A DNA stretch of 64,000 nt from Theionarchaea archaeon (GCA_018992685.1 JACVGT010000014.1:62001-126000); one strand, 5' to 3'. Positions 32,772 to 41,883 are shown, counted from the first letter of the stretch. Program-made: numbers and translations. The notes: a model not told the origin generated them from the sequence alone.

Positions 32772-34220
32772 ATGTTTGAGTTAAAAGGAGTCAATGTGGC
32801 TCTGGCCACTCCCTTTACCAAGGATTCTGTTGATGAAGAAGCTTTCAAAAATCTCATCCACTACTGCAAGGCGCAAGGTGTCCATGGGATTGTACCCTGT
32901 GGCTCCACAGGTGAATTCTCCAACATGACTTTTGAAGAGAAAGAGCGAGCCATAGAGATTGCAGTTGAAGAGGCCCAGGGGATGAAGGTCATTGCAGGAA
33001 CAGGGGATTCAGGAACAGATAAAACCATTGGAATGACGAAGGCAGCCGAGGACATAGGTGCAGATGCCTGTCTGGTGGTTACCCCTTTTTACATGAAACC
33101 AGCAGACAAGGGGATGTTTGAACACTTTGCAGCGTTGGAGGAGTCAGTTGATCTCCCCATTGTCCTGTACAATATTCCTCCTTTGACAGGTGTTACTCTG
33201 CCCTGGAAGGTTGTCGAAGATCTTGCCGAATTGGAAGGCATTGTGGGCATCAAAGACTCTTCTGGGAACATGTCGTATATCATGACGTTACTGGAGAAGG
33301 TTTCATCTAAGATAAACGTGGTGTGTGGATGGGATGAAATTGTTCTTCCCTCCCTTGCCGCAGGCGCAGACGGAATGATTTTGGCCTCAGCCAATATAAT
33401 CGGTGATTACTGGGTGAAAATCTACAATGCCATGCAGAACAAGGAGTACGAAAAGGCTGTGGAAATCCAGAAAAGAATCCAGAAATTAACCCGGATCATA
33501 TGTGCTACAGGTGCTCTTGGGACAAAAGCGGGGCTGAACTACTTGGGTGTAAAGGTGGGGAAATGCAGGAACCCTCTCATGATTGGTGATACCTTGTCAT
33601 ATGAGAATAAGGAAGAGATTAGAATCGAACTTGAAAAACTGGGGAAAATCAAAGCAGAAGAAATTACCTTCAAACTGGAAGGAAAAGAGGTAAAGTCACG
33701 GTTTACCACAGCGGGGATTACACCTGCAGTCATTGATGATTTCTCCCTGAGAATTGGAGAAGCTCTATGTGGCGAAGGGGCAGAAGTAGCTCACATTGAT
33801 TTGTTGATCGGAGAACGGAAAGGTCCTGTGGGAGAGGCCTATGCCACCGTGCTGGCTTCTGATAAAAATGCATTGCAGGTCATATTGGAGCCAAATGTCC
33901 TGGTAAAACCCAATACACTGATTATCCCGACGGTGAAAATGAAGGACATGCGTCATGCCTCTATTGTCTATGGTCCTGCTCAGGCAGGCGTCGCTAAAGC
34001 ACTGGCAGATTCAGTTCAGGATGGTATTCTGCCCGAAGAAGTGCTGTTAATTGTCAATGTGTTTGTACATCCTTCAGCCTCGAACAGAAAGCAGGTATAC
34101 ATAAACAATTACAAGGCCACCCGTCACGCCATCAGGAGAGCAATAGAAGGAAGACCGACCAGGGAAGAGATCATGGAAGTCAAAGACAATGCACGTCATC
34201 CCTTCAGGTACTCTCCTTGA
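32772..34220 (+). CDS. DapA-superfamily aldolase fused to formaldehyde-activating enzyme (Fae)
   Basis: A 482-residue two-domain protein. Residues 1-293 form a complete DHDPS/NAL-type barrel with G44-S-T-G-E48, Tyr 133 (LYNIPPLTG) and Schiff-base Lys 161 (GIKDSSG). Arg 138, which binds aspartate semialdehyde in true DHDPS, is Leu here, so lysine synthesis is unlikely. A linker of about 30 residues leads to a complete Fae domain (327-482): RIGEALCGEGAEVAHIDLLIG with catalytic His 341, [32 protein letters not shown] and NNYKATRHAIRRA. Fae condenses formaldehyde with tetrahydromethanopterin. A GGTGAT site precedes ATG 32772. The gene appears monocistronic, with the frame continuous across the junction. 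Confidence 0.93.
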   Translation: MFELKGVNVALATPFTKDSVDEEAFKNLIHYCKAQGVHGIVPCGSTGEFSNMTFEEKERAIEIAVEEAQGMKVIAGTGDSGTDKTIGMTKAAEDIGADACLVVTPFYMKPADKGMFEHFAALEESVDLPIVLYNIPPLTGVTLPWKVVEDLAELEGIVGIKDSSGNMSYIMTLLEKVSSKINVVCGWDEIVLPSLAAGADGMILASANIIGDYWVKIYNAMQNKEYEKAVEIQKRIQKLTRIICATGALGTKAGLNYLGVKVGKCRNPLMIGDTLSYENKEEIRIELEKLGKIKAEEITFKLEGKEVKSRFTTAGITPAVIDDFSLRIGEALCGEGAEVAHIDLLIGERKGPVGEAYATVLASDKNALQVILEPNVLVKPNTLIIPTVKMKDMRHASIVYGPAQAGVAKALADSVQDGILPEEVLLIVNVFVHPSASNRKQVYINNYKATRHAIRRAIEGRPTREEIMEVKDNARHPFRYSP

Positions 34221-34475
34221 CTTCTTTTCCTTTTCCCTTTTCATTTCCTCTTTCATTTTCACTTCCGTTTTCTTGAATAAGTCCCTTTTGGCCATCACTA
34301 TCTCCGAAGAAGATTCTTGCACTTGTTCTGAAACTACCGAGGAGTGTAGAGATTGAAAATCATACCAGAATGTGGAAAGCAGCCCAATCAAGAGCCCTCC
34401 AAATGGAAGGGAAAACTTCGTCCCTATAAAAAGAGAGAGAAAGAATTTGTTACTGTGATCATTGCTCTTGGACGA

Positions 34476-36368
34476 TCAGCCCACAAAAATGGGTCTCTTT
34501 GAAAGCATCTTGGGCAAAGGAAGTGGCTTGAACGGCATACTCTCTGCCGTCTCGTTGACCTCTTTCGCCAGAGCATCCAGATTCATCTTCTCCTGTTTTC
34601 CCGTCTTCCTCACTCGCACCATGAACTGACCAGATTCGACTTCCTGGTCTCCGACGACCAGTATATAGGGAACCCATTCTTTTTCTCCATTCCGGATTCT
34701 CTTTCCCACACTCTCAGTTGTATCATCAATGTCCACCCGTACACATTGGTTCTCAAGCTGAGATGCAACCTCTTCACAGAATTTCAGATGCGCATCAGTT
34801 ACAGGCACAAGTCTCACCTGAGTTGGTGATACCCACACAGGAAGCATGGGCTTCTTTCCTGCCTGTTGATCAAAATACGCCTTCTCCAGAAGTGCATACA
34901 TTACCCGCTCAGTTGCTCCAGAAGGAGACAGGTGCATGAGAACAAAATCCTTCTTTTTCCCATCCTGATCTATATAGCCCAGCCCATATCTCTGGGAATT
35001 CTCCACATCAATTTGATCAGTGGTCAGTGCACTTGCCTTGCTCAAAGCATCGACAAAGTTCCATTCATACTTCAGTATGAAGTAGAAGAACTGTTTCTCC
35101 CACATTTCGATGAGGGCAGGCTTCCCCCATGTTCTCACCAGTCCAGCCACGAACTCCTTGTTCTCACTATAGAAGTCCCTGGTTACTCTGATGGCAAATT
35201 CCAGGTCATCAGGCACTGTCAGTCCGAAGGATTCCTGAAGTTCCCAGGACACCCTGAACCGAGTTTCCATCTCTTTCTTGGCCTGCTCAATGTCCTTGCA
35301 GAAGGCATGACAGTCAGGCATGGTGAAAGCTCTCAACCTCCTGAGTCCGGTCAGTTCTCCCCGCTGTTCAACTCTGAAACTGTATCTAGTTAATTCATAT
35401 AGCTTGAGAGGGAGTTGCCTATAGGAGATACTCATGTCATGCGCCATGAGGAATTGACCAAAGCAGGCAGCAAAGCGCAGGAACACTCTCTTATTAGGAG
35501 TCTGTATAGTGTATTGACGTGCCGGAAACCTGTGCAGGTAGCTCTTCAGAGAAGGATGCTCAAAATCGTACATGATGGGAGCCTCGATCTCCATGGCACC
35601 GTATTCATTCATTTTCCTGTTGACTGTTTCCTCGATCATGCTCTTTATGAACCTGCCTTTGGGATAATACCTGAGGTTTCCTGGATCAGACCCTGGCTCA
35701 TAGTCCACGAGCTCTAGTCTTCTCATGAAGGTGACATGGGGAGGTTCCTGTGTCACTGCTCGTACCTTTGCCATTTCATACTGGCAGAACAATCTCAATC
35801 TCTCGTGGTTTGAGAAGTCAAATCCAAATAGACTCCCTCTATCAGATTCCAACTCATGCAGTTCCCCGTTGGTGTCAAGTATGTACCAGCGAGATTCCAG
35901 TTCCTTCTCCTTTTCTAGAGCTTCTGAAACTGTTTCCTTCTCCTCTTCCTCAGGGCCGAATTCTCTGGAAAGTTCAGAAAGGGGGTGGCCTTTGCACTTC
36001 ACTGTGAATGCCTTATACCAGCCAAACGGAGCACGTTCAACCTCGAATTCCTGTGCTCTCAACAGCTCCTCAGCATTTTTCAAAACAGTGAGGGCTGTAC
36101 CCGGATTTCCTGGGGTCGATGTGAGATGAACGTAAGGGTAGAGCACAATCCGTGTGGTTCCAACCTGTTCGGCAATATTCTTCACCTCGCTGACATAGCG
36201 AGTGGTTGTCGCCTCTGGATTCACTTCATCCTTTTTTTCCACAGCAGAGAATACAACAAGGCATTCCTCAATTGCTTTGTGCTTTTCTGCAGTGTCTTCG
36301 GCCTCCTTCATGGCCTTCTTCTTCACCTCAAATTCAACGAAATCCGAGTGTATAGCCAGTATTCTCAT
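34476..36368 (-). CDS. thrS: Threonyl-tRNA synthetase, archaeal type
   Basis: A 630-residue class II synthetase with the archaeal N-terminal editing domain (MRILAIHSDFVEFEVKKKA, VLYPYVHLTSTPGNPGTA) that resembles D-aminoacyl-tRNA deacylase and removes mischarged serine. The catalytic core follows at about 200-500 (GELTGLRRLRAFTMPDCHAF) and the anticodon-binding domain ends the protein (VWVSPTQVRLVPV). AAGGTG precedes the ATG and a minus-strand TATA lies near 36407-36421, giving a leader of about 20 nt. The C-terminal residues KRPIFVG close the gene, 255 nt past the DapA-Fae stop. Confidence 0.97.
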   Translation of the reverse strand: MRILAIHSDFVEFEVKKKAMKEAEDTAEKHKAIEECLVVFSAVEKKDEVNPEATTTRYVSEVKNIAEQVGTTRIVLYPYVHLTSTPGNPGTALTVLKNAEELLRAQEFEVERAPFGWYKAFTVKCKGHPLSELSREFGPEEEEKETVSEALEKEKELESRWYILDTNGELHELESDRGSLFGFDFSNHERLRLFCQYEMAKVRAVTQEPPHVTFMRRLELVDYEPGSDPGNLRYYPKGRFIKSMIEETVNRKMNEYGAMEIEAPIMYDFEHPSLKSYLHRFPARQYTIQTPNKRVFLRFAACFGQFLMAHDMSISYRQLPLKLYELTRYSFRVEQRGELTGLRRLRAFTMPDCHAFCKDIEQAKKEMETRFRVSWELQESFGLTVPDDLEFAIRVTRDFYSENKEFVAGLVRTWGKPALIEMWEKQFFYFILKYEWNFVDALSKASALTTDQIDVENSQRYGLGYIDQDGKKKDFVLMHLSPSGATERVMYALLEKAYFDQQAGKKPMLPVWVSPTQVRLVPVTDAHLKFCEEVASQLENQCVRVDIDDTTESVGKRIRNGEKEWVPYILVVGDQEVESGQFMVRVRKTGKQEKMNLDALAKEVNETAESMPFKPLPLPKMLSKRPIFVG

Positions 36369-36541
36369 TTCAATACACCTTTTCTTAAGTTATGTAGGTA
36401 ACTACCTAGTCTTATTTAAAGATAGTGGTAAAGACGTGTTCTCTCATGGTATCTTTCTTCTTTTGAAAAAGAGAACCTTCATCACTCTTGGTATTGTGCG
36501 CATCCTTAAGTAGACTGCTGACGACTTTTCACAGTGATACC

Positions 36542-37354
36542 ATGAACTCCGTTGGTACAATCATGGAGGAGGCAACAGCCTTCATATACAGCAACGGGAC
36601 ACCCCTTGAGATTGCAAGGCTCGACAGTATTCTCAAGAGAACGTCATCCACGGTCCTGAGAACTATTGAGGTCCTTCAAAATGACGACGGCGGGTTCCCC
36701 TACAATATGGAGTCCGGCAAGATATCCACCCTCAACACCACTGAGTTTGTGCTGGTGTGGCTTCATGATCTGGCTCTCCTGGATTCAGAAATGGGAAGAA
36801 AAGCATTCCGATTTATTCTGTCCATGCAGAGCCCTGATGGTACCTGGAACGAAAAGGACGAAATCCTCCCATACAGTCCCCCTCCCTGGATGGTTCCCCA
36901 CAACGAATATGCCATAGCCTTCACAACTGCCAATTCCGCTTTCTGGCTGGGAGTCAAGGGGCTGAAGACAGAACCCTTTTTCAGAGCATGTACGTTTCTT
37001 ACGTCGTCTCAGAACGAATCTGGCAAATTCCCTGGGTTCCTCCACACCACCTGGATCAGCGCCTCGGTGTTGGCCTTGGAGAAAGATTGGACGTCTCCTC
37101 ATGTAGTTAGAGCCATGTCCTACTTGGAGGGACTCTCACTGGAGCAGTGGGAAGCCTCTCAGATCAGCTGGATGCTGTGGTATTTCTCTCTGGCTGGCAT
37201 TCCCGCGCACCTCCCTCTTCTCAGGAGTGCATTCACAGAGCTTCTCACCCGGCAGAACGAAGACGGGAGCTTCACGGCTGAAGATGGTGATTCCTACTCT
37301 GTCAACACCACGCTTGAAGTAGTCAAGGTCATTCTAGCCAACACATCTCTATGA
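36542..37354 (+). CDS. Terpene-cyclase/prenyltransferase-type alpha-alpha barrel protein
   Basis: A 270-residue all-helical protein with three QW-like repeats: VLQNDDGGFPYNMES, MQSPDGTWNEKDE and RQNEDGSFTAEDGD. These mark squalene-cyclase/prenyltransferase-beta alpha-alpha toroids. The DXDD motif of class II cyclases is not seen, so it may bind a prenyl or other hydrophobic substrate rather than cyclise squalene. No signal peptide. It is 32 nt from the end of the convergent PaaK-type gene and a few hundred bases from an isoprenoid-synthase-like gene. The ATG at 36542 is preferred over the upstream frame; a weak TATA is present near 36510. Confidence 0.6.
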   Translation: MNSVGTIMEEATAFIYSNGTPLEIARLDSILKRTSSTVLRTIEVLQNDDGGFPYNMESGKISTLNTTEFVLVWLHDLALLDSEMGRKAFRFILSMQSPDGTWNEKDEILPYSPPPWMVPHNEYAIAFTTANSAFWLGVKGLKTEPFFRACTFLTSSQNESGKFPGFLHTTWISASVLALEKDWTSPHVVRAMSYLEGLSLEQWEASQISWMLWYFSLAGIPAHLPLLRSAFTELLTRQNEDGSFTAEDGDSYSVNTTLEVVKVILANTSL

Positions 37355-37386
37355 GGTCTTCCACCTTCCCCACGTGATCGGTATAA

Positions 37387-38841
37387 CTAGCTAGAGTCTC
37401 CCCGCAGATCCACCACTCGCAGTGCTTTCCACTTCTCCACCAATTCATCCTCTAAAACCAGGGTATCCACTGTCTTCACAGAGGGTGTAATCTCAAAGAT
37501 ATTCTTAATCCTGGAGATGATGAGCTTCTCGATGTCAGACTCCTTCCCCTTTTCTATGCCTGCTTTTATGATAACCTCATCAAGTGAATACGGGTCTTTG
37601 GGATCAGTCCTGGTGATAATTGCTTGGTAGACCTCAAGTCCGGGAATCTCTGAGAGGAGATCATCTACTGCATTCAGGTCAAGGTTGGTCCCCTTGACAC
37701 GGGCAATATTGATCCTGGTGGAATATTCATGCATTCTTCCAATGGGGCTCATGATTCTGGGAGATGTTCTTCCACATTCACACTTCTCAGACACAATTCC
37801 GCGCTCAGCCACATCGTGAGTAAGAAATCGTAGAAACACTGTGCCTCTGAAATCGATGTGAGTGAACGCCAGGACTCCTCTCTCGCCTTCACCAACTGGT
37901 TCCAGTGTCTTTTCATCCAGAATCTCCCAGATATGCACATCGGGATGCAGATGGAACCCACTTCCTGGGGCGCATTCCACAAAGCTGGTCTTACACTCAG
38001 ATGATCCATACCCTTCCAGCACGCGGCATTCTGCACCAACTGCTCCCAGATTGTCCAGTATTCGCTTCTTCATACCTTCTGGAAATCGCTCACCAGCACA
38101 CAGCACGTTTTTCAGATTGTGGAACGAGATGTCATGACCCTCTTCCTTCATACGAACTGCTGCTTCTGAAAGGTGCTTGGTGTATGTTGGGACTCCTACC
38201 ATATCAGTAACACCAAACTTGTCAATAATTAAGACTTGCTTGTCAGTCATTCCAGCCCCAAACCGGATAGACAGGGCACCAATAGTATCAGAGGCTGCAA
38301 CACACTGCCAGAATGCCATGTGCAGTCCAGCAGGGAAGGCGATATGGAAAATAGAGTCCTCTGTGCCCCCAATGGTAGTTCCAATCCGTGCTCCACATTC
38401 TGCAAAGATCTCTGAGTCCTTCTTGGTATAGAAGACGGGTGTAGGCATACCGGATGCCCGCCCCGATGATACCACAAACATGACAGGTTTAAATTCTTCC
38501 TTGAGTTCTGAGGTAACTCTCTGCATGCTCATCAGCTTATCATAGAAAGCAGCTCTCAACTTGGTGGAAGTGGGGAGGGTCTTCCTTAGGGTGACTTCAG
38601 TAGGCTGCAAAATGAAATCTTTTGGCTGTTCCATCAGGTTCTCCTTCTTGGTCAAGGGGATCTTGGTCAGGTCGCCAAGAGTTCGGATGTCGCTGGGAGA
38701 CAACCCGTTCTCTCTGAACAACTTTCTGTAAAAGGGACTGTGGTGATATGCCAGTCTGACCATGTTGTGGAGTTTTCGCTCCTGCATTGATTTCATTGTT
38801 TCTTTGTCCATGGTCTCTATTTCCGGGTTCCAGAATTTCAT
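37387..38841 (-). CDS. PaaK-type adenylate-forming ligase (phenylacetate-CoA ligase family)
   Basis: A 484-residue member of the COG1541 ligases, which include phenylacetate-CoA ligase and the methanogen F390 synthetases. It has the N-terminal LAYHHSPFYRKLFRENGL, an ATP-binding VSSGRASGMPTPVFYTKKD, and LEGYGSSECKTSF in the middle, then the small C-terminal domain (RIKNIFEITPSVKTV). Substrate acid cannot be read from the sequence. The start is leaderless: a minus-strand TATA box TATATACT is centred 25 nt upstream of the ATG. Confidence 0.85.
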   Translation of the reverse strand: MKFWNPEIETMDKETMKSMQERKLHNMVRLAYHHSPFYRKLFRENGLSPSDIRTLGDLTKIPLTKKENLMEQPKDFILQPTEVTLRKTLPTSTKLRAAFYDKLMSMQRVTSELKEEFKPVMFVVSSGRASGMPTPVFYTKKDSEIFAECGARIGTTIGGTEDSIFHIAFPAGLHMAFWQCVAASDTIGALSIRFGAGMTDKQVLIIDKFGVTDMVGVPTYTKHLSEAAVRMKEEGHDISFHNLKNVLCAGERFPEGMKKRILDNLGAVGAECRVLEGYGSSECKTSFVECAPGSGFHLHPDVHIWEILDEKTLEPVGEGERGVLAFTHIDFRGTVFLRFLTHDVAERGIVSEKCECGRTSPRIMSPIGRMHEYSTRINIARVKGTNLDLNAVDDLLSEIPGLEVYQAIITRTDPKDPYSLDEVIIKAGIEKGKESDIEKLIISRIKNIFEITPSVKTVDTLVLEDELVEKWKALRVVDLRGDSS

Positions 38842-39167
38842 ACCATTAGAATTATGCTATAGTATATAATGTTTGTGCTGCTGCGCCTTATGTACCTAAA
38901 GGCTCACCCTACAAGGAGAAGTTCCCTTTTTTTGACAGTAATCTGAGATTCAGTTGCCCTCTCGGCGGGCATTGAAAAAGAAAAAGAAGAAAAAGGGGGT
39001 TTTCTTCTGCTACCGTTGCAGAGATCTGCAGGTTCTGCTTGAAATCCCTATCTCCTCCCCTTGGCTGTTAACGTACTGTTCTCATATAGGGAGTACCATC
39101 CTGTCTCCCCTGCCCTCTAACATGCCAGTCAGTCATGTTTATATATGTCAAGGTAGGCGTATCAGCA
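38842..39167. other. Intergenic region between divergent PaaK-type and isoprenoid-synthase-like genes
   Basis: Apart from the PaaK TATA box (about 38861-38870) and the TTTATATATG TATA box at 39138-39147 that serves the next gene, the region contains purine-rich tracts and a short perfect inverted repeat, GAAGAAAA/TTTTCTTC (38986-39007). I find no supported gene; the only ORF across it lacks a ribosome-binding site. Confidence 0.5.
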
Positions 39168-40322
39168 ATGGCTCTAGAGGAAAGAGAAACCTTCTCTATG
39201 ATGGTGCGCATCATATGGATGCTCCTGTCGCACAAACATGCTTCCCTCAGATTCAGGAGGATATCCCCTCTGGTGAAAAAAGCACTGAATGAGTATGAAG
39301 AGAAGATGAATTCCCTGGCAAAGAGTCCTCACTGCTTGGGAAGCACTGCACTCATGAAGCACGGACTGCTCAAGGAAAGGTACTGGAGAGCAGGGATTCT
39401 TATGGCAGCAGCCACGTCTCTTCCTGTCCTGTATGAGACTGTTACTGAAGAAGAACTGGTTCAGGCGGTATGTGCCAAAGCTTCAGTGAGTACCAGCGCA
39501 AAGCTCCTGGACAACCTCAACGATATGGTCCACACATATGCTCAGGCAGTACATTCCTTATCTGGGTACGAATCTGCTCTTGCAAGAGGGAGCTACCATC
39601 CTGATGGCACCTCTGACGTAGCACGAGCTGAATCTTCTGCACACGAGATTGCCTCGTGGGTGCACACCATCATGATGACCGTATGTGGGAACCCCCCATG
39701 TGCAAGAGACATTGAACTACTCATATCGGGGCAGATTGCTTCAATTCAGCACAAGAGAGGGGACTATCCCTCCATGCAAACGTATCTTTCCCAGGTATGC
39801 GAGCGCAGCATCGGAAATATGTGGATTGATGTTGATCTGACCTTTCTGCCTCAGGATAAGAGTTCTTCACTGAAAAAAGGAAATGACTATATTTTCAAGT
39901 CATATCTGCTGTATGACGATATTCAGGACATTAGAGAGGATATTAGGACCAATTCGGTAAATTCAGCACTTATCATGGGAATGGAAAGGGGGTTACTCCG
40001 TGGGGAAGAAATCGTCCCCGAGAAGACTGAAGATATTATCCGTAACCTGGATGAAGCGGGGATTTTCTGGGACATCCTATCTCTTGGAGATCTCATTTTC
40101 CTGGAAGGGTTGGAAACTGTATCTCAATGTGGCAGTTCCATCGACAGGAAAGGATTGGCTGCCAGTCTCGGATTGATTAGGATGTTTAACTTGCGCAGGA
40201 CACTCAAGAGGGAGAGAAGCATTCCTGTTCTCGGCGAGTTTCTGGCTGGCCGAAGAAGATTAGTCCAGGTGAGGGAGACCGTCCCTGACCGCATTCAGGA
40301 TCTGGCAAACTGTGTCGCATAA
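39168..40322 (+). CDS. Class I isoprenoid-synthase-like protein
   Basis: A 384-residue, all-helical protein. A DDxxD motif is exact at D250-D-I-Q-D254 (YLLYDDIQDIREDI), and a degenerate partner lies at 113-119 (LLDNLND, Asp 115 and Asp 119); the spacing of about 135 residues fits the two Asp-rich helices of class I prenyl synthases. The usual first DDxxD and the catalytic Lys/Arg pattern are altered, so the substrate is unclear and the enzymatic activity unproven. ATG 39168 is 26 nt from the TTTATATATG TATA box, hence leaderless. It lies near the PaaK-type and terpene-cyclase-like genes. Confidence 0.5.
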   Translation: MALEERETFSMMVRIIWMLLSHKHASLRFRRISPLVKKALNEYEEKMNSLAKSPHCLGSTALMKHGLLKERYWRAGILMAAATSLPVLYETVTEEELVQAVCAKASVSTSAKLLDNLNDMVHTYAQAVHSLSGYESALARGSYHPDGTSDVARAESSAHEIASWVHTIMMTVCGNPPCARDIELLISGQIASIQHKRGDYPSMQTYLSQVCERSIGNMWIDVDLTFLPQDKSSSLKKGNDYIFKSYLLYDDIQDIREDIRTNSVNSALIMGMERGLLRGEEIVPEKTEDIIRNLDEAGIFWDILSLGDLIFLEGLETVSQCGSSIDRKGLAASLGLIRMFNLRRTLKRERSIPVLGEFLAGRRRLVQVRETVPDRIQDLANCVA

Positions 40323-40367
40323 AGGTTTTGAGAAAGGGTTTTAATCCATGTCGCCTTTTTCCCCCAC

Positions 40368-40598
40368 ATGGCAGAAGAAATTCGACGATTAATGGATCAC
40401 ACGTCTGCACGGATCTATGCCGGACTTGCGATTGCCTTTCTGGTTGTGTATACTACACTGGCGATTCATGAACATTTTACTGGAAGTGATGCCTGGACAC
40501 TCTACTATCTGGGACTAGGATTTGGACTGTTCCTTCTCTTTTTTGTTGCTTCAGGCAGAACCATGAGACAGGCAATTGGTGGCCGCAAGACACGATAA
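40368..40598 (+). CDS. Small two-helix membrane protein
   Basis: A 76-residue protein with two predicted membrane helices (about residues 15-33 and 42-60) connected by HEHFTGSDAW. The N- and C-termini are positive (EEIRRLMDH and GRTMRQAIGGRKTR). No family recognised. The ATG is about 27 nt downstream of a GGGTTTTAATCC TATA-like box, 45 nt after the preceding gene. It may act as a small accessory subunit, but nothing in the window says of what. Confidence 0.55.
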   Translation: MAEEIRRLMDHTSARIYAGLAIAFLVVYTTLAIHEHFTGSDAWTLYYLGLGFGLFLLFFVASGRTMRQAIGGRKTR

Positions 40599-40628
40599 TT
40601 CAACTCCTGACGTGGGTCCAGGGTGATC

Positions 40629-40859
40629 ATGCCACTTGTGAGTCAATACCATCTTAAGGAGTGGCAGCTAAGAATCTGCATGCGTCAAGTCGTTGAGGTT
40701 ACTGAGCAGCCGTGCACGCAGAAGGAAGGGGCTATCGTCAGGCGAATCACGTATTCTGATGGAACGACAGAGGTCCGAGTTTCAGGTGACTGCTGGGGGT
40801 GTGACTACTTTTCAGTATGGATGAAATGTATAAAATACGAAAAAAGAGCTCATGAATGA
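40629..40859 (+). CDS. Small Cys-containing protein of unknown function
   Basis: A 76-residue protein with four conserved-looking Cys in two places: EQPCTQKEG and DCWGCDYFSVWMKC. The middle IVRRITYSDGTTEVRVSGD looks like a beta hairpin. Zinc or iron binding is possible. GGTGATC precedes the ATG at 40629; the ATG at 40680 (MRQVVEV) is an alternative. The last bases overlap the convergent mobB gene by 10 nt. No family recognised; it sits beside the MobB/MobA/FdhD cluster but on the other strand. Confidence 0.5.
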   Translation: MPLVSQYHLKEWQLRICMRQVVEVTEQPCTQKEGAIVRRITYSDGTTEVRVSGDCWGCDYFSVWMKCIKYEKRAHE

Positions 40860-41284
40860 ATAATCTTTTCTACAATGTCTTCTGGAATGTATTCTCCATC
40901 TACAGTCGCCAGAACTGTTCCAGAAACACTGAGGGATTCACCTGGAGTCGTTATTACAATTTTTTTTGTTGGTACTGATTTAAATCCTTCAACGAGGATG
41001 ATATCTGCTCTGGAAGACGCCAAGATTTCTTCTAGAGCAAATTCTTCATGCGTGAGGTGATAGGTCAATCCAGGTGAGGTCAGCCACACCTCATCAGCCC
41101 CCGCTTCAGAGAAGGTGAACGTGTCTTTGCCTTTGTGGTCAAAGTCCCTGAACGAGAGTAGGTGGCCTGCATGCTTGATCACACATACCGTATACCCCCT
41201 GTCCTTCAACAGAGGGATAATCCGGGACAGGAGCAACGTCTTTCCGCTTTTTGAGGTTCCCACAATGGACACTACAATAGTCAT
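40850..41284 (-). CDS. mobB: Molybdopterin-guanine dinucleotide biosynthesis adaptor MobB
   Basis: A 144-residue P-loop protein: VVSIVGTSKSGKTLLLSRII (Walker A, residues 4-23), then VCVIKHAGHLLSFRDFDHKGKDTF, the KH-X7-D-X-X-GKDT family block, and ADIILVEGFKS in place of Walker B. MobB is an accessory GTPase in making the molybdenum (or tungsten) guanine dinucleotide cofactor. It overlaps mobA by 4 nt, so the pair is coupled. The nearby FdhD-like gene fits a need for formate dehydrogenase or similar cofactor-dependent enzymes. Confidence 0.93.
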   Translation of the reverse strand: MTIVVSIVGTSKSGKTLLLSRIIPLLKDRGYTVCVIKHAGHLLSFRDFDHKGKDTFTFSEAGADEVWLTSPGLTYHLTHEEFALEEILASSRADIILVEGFKSVPTKKIVITTPGESLSVSGTVLATVDGEYIPEDIVEKIIHS

Positions 41285-41883
41285 AGCAGTTCCTCCACCA
41301 TCAGTTCTGCAGCCTGTAGGTCTGATAACATATTAATGTTTCTGAAACTCAAGAGGTCAGGATCAAAGTCTCGCAGTTTTTCGAAGGGCACAAACCGGGG
41401 GAGAGGAAGATGTCTGACGAGGTCAAACAGCCGATTCTCGCGCTGACCGATGATAGCAGTACACGCCTCTCTGACATCATATGTCCGGTACACACAGCAC
41501 AGGGGCTCGATGAACTCCCCTTCCCGGGGAAGACAGCAACTGTACCCTATGGCATTCTCAAACAAGAATGTAATAACCTTGGGATTCAGGAATGGCATGT
41601 CACATCCTGTTACAAAGGTATATTCTGACTTTACCATTGAAAATCCAGCTTGAAACCCGGCCAGGGGACCAATTCCCGGAGTCATGTCCTCCACCACACG
41701 GTAACCAAAGGATTGGAGGTTGCAGCCTCCCGAAATGACGATCTCGTCCACACATGGGCGAATTGACTCGAGCACCCACTCAAGAAGCGATTTTCCGTTC
41801 AAAGGTAAGAGTGCTTTCTGTTCTTTTCTACAGCGAAGTGATTTCCCGCCTGCCAGAATGAGTGCAGCTCTCATTCCCCTCAC
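41281..41883 (-). CDS. mobA: Molybdenum cofactor guanylyltransferase MobA
   Basis: Adds GMP to molybdopterin to make the dinucleotide cofactor. The 200-residue protein begins AALILAGGKSLRCRKEQKALLPLNGKSLLEW, with the nucleotidyltransferase signature LAGG-X-S-X-R, and has TGCDMPFLNP (the metal-binding DMPF block, residues 92-101). GTGAGGGG precedes the ATG. MobA and MobB in one operon is standard. Substrate could be molybdo- or tungstopterin. Confidence 0.93.
   Translation of the reverse strand: MRGMRAALILAGGKSLRCRKEQKALLPLNGKSLLEWVLESIRPCVDEIVISGGCNLQSFGYRVVEDMTPGIGPLAGFQAGFSMVKSEYTFVTGCDMPFLNPKVITFLFENAIGYSCCLPREGEFIEPLCCVYRTYDVREACTAIIGQRENRLFDLVRHLPLPRFVPFEKLRDFDPDLLSFRNINMLSDLQAAELMVEELL

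Noticed and set aside
34074-34391. Minus-strand TTG-started frame of 105 codons with GGAGG upstream and a TATA-like TTTTTATAGG
   Set aside because: Nearly half lies antisense inside the end of the DapA-Fae gene and the composition there matches a shadow frame; the unique part is short and unrecognised.
38986-39007. Inverted repeat GAAGAAAA/TTTTCTTC as terminator
   Set aside because: Low-complexity purine-rich sequence makes it likely by chance, and there is no gene to terminate upstream on that strand.
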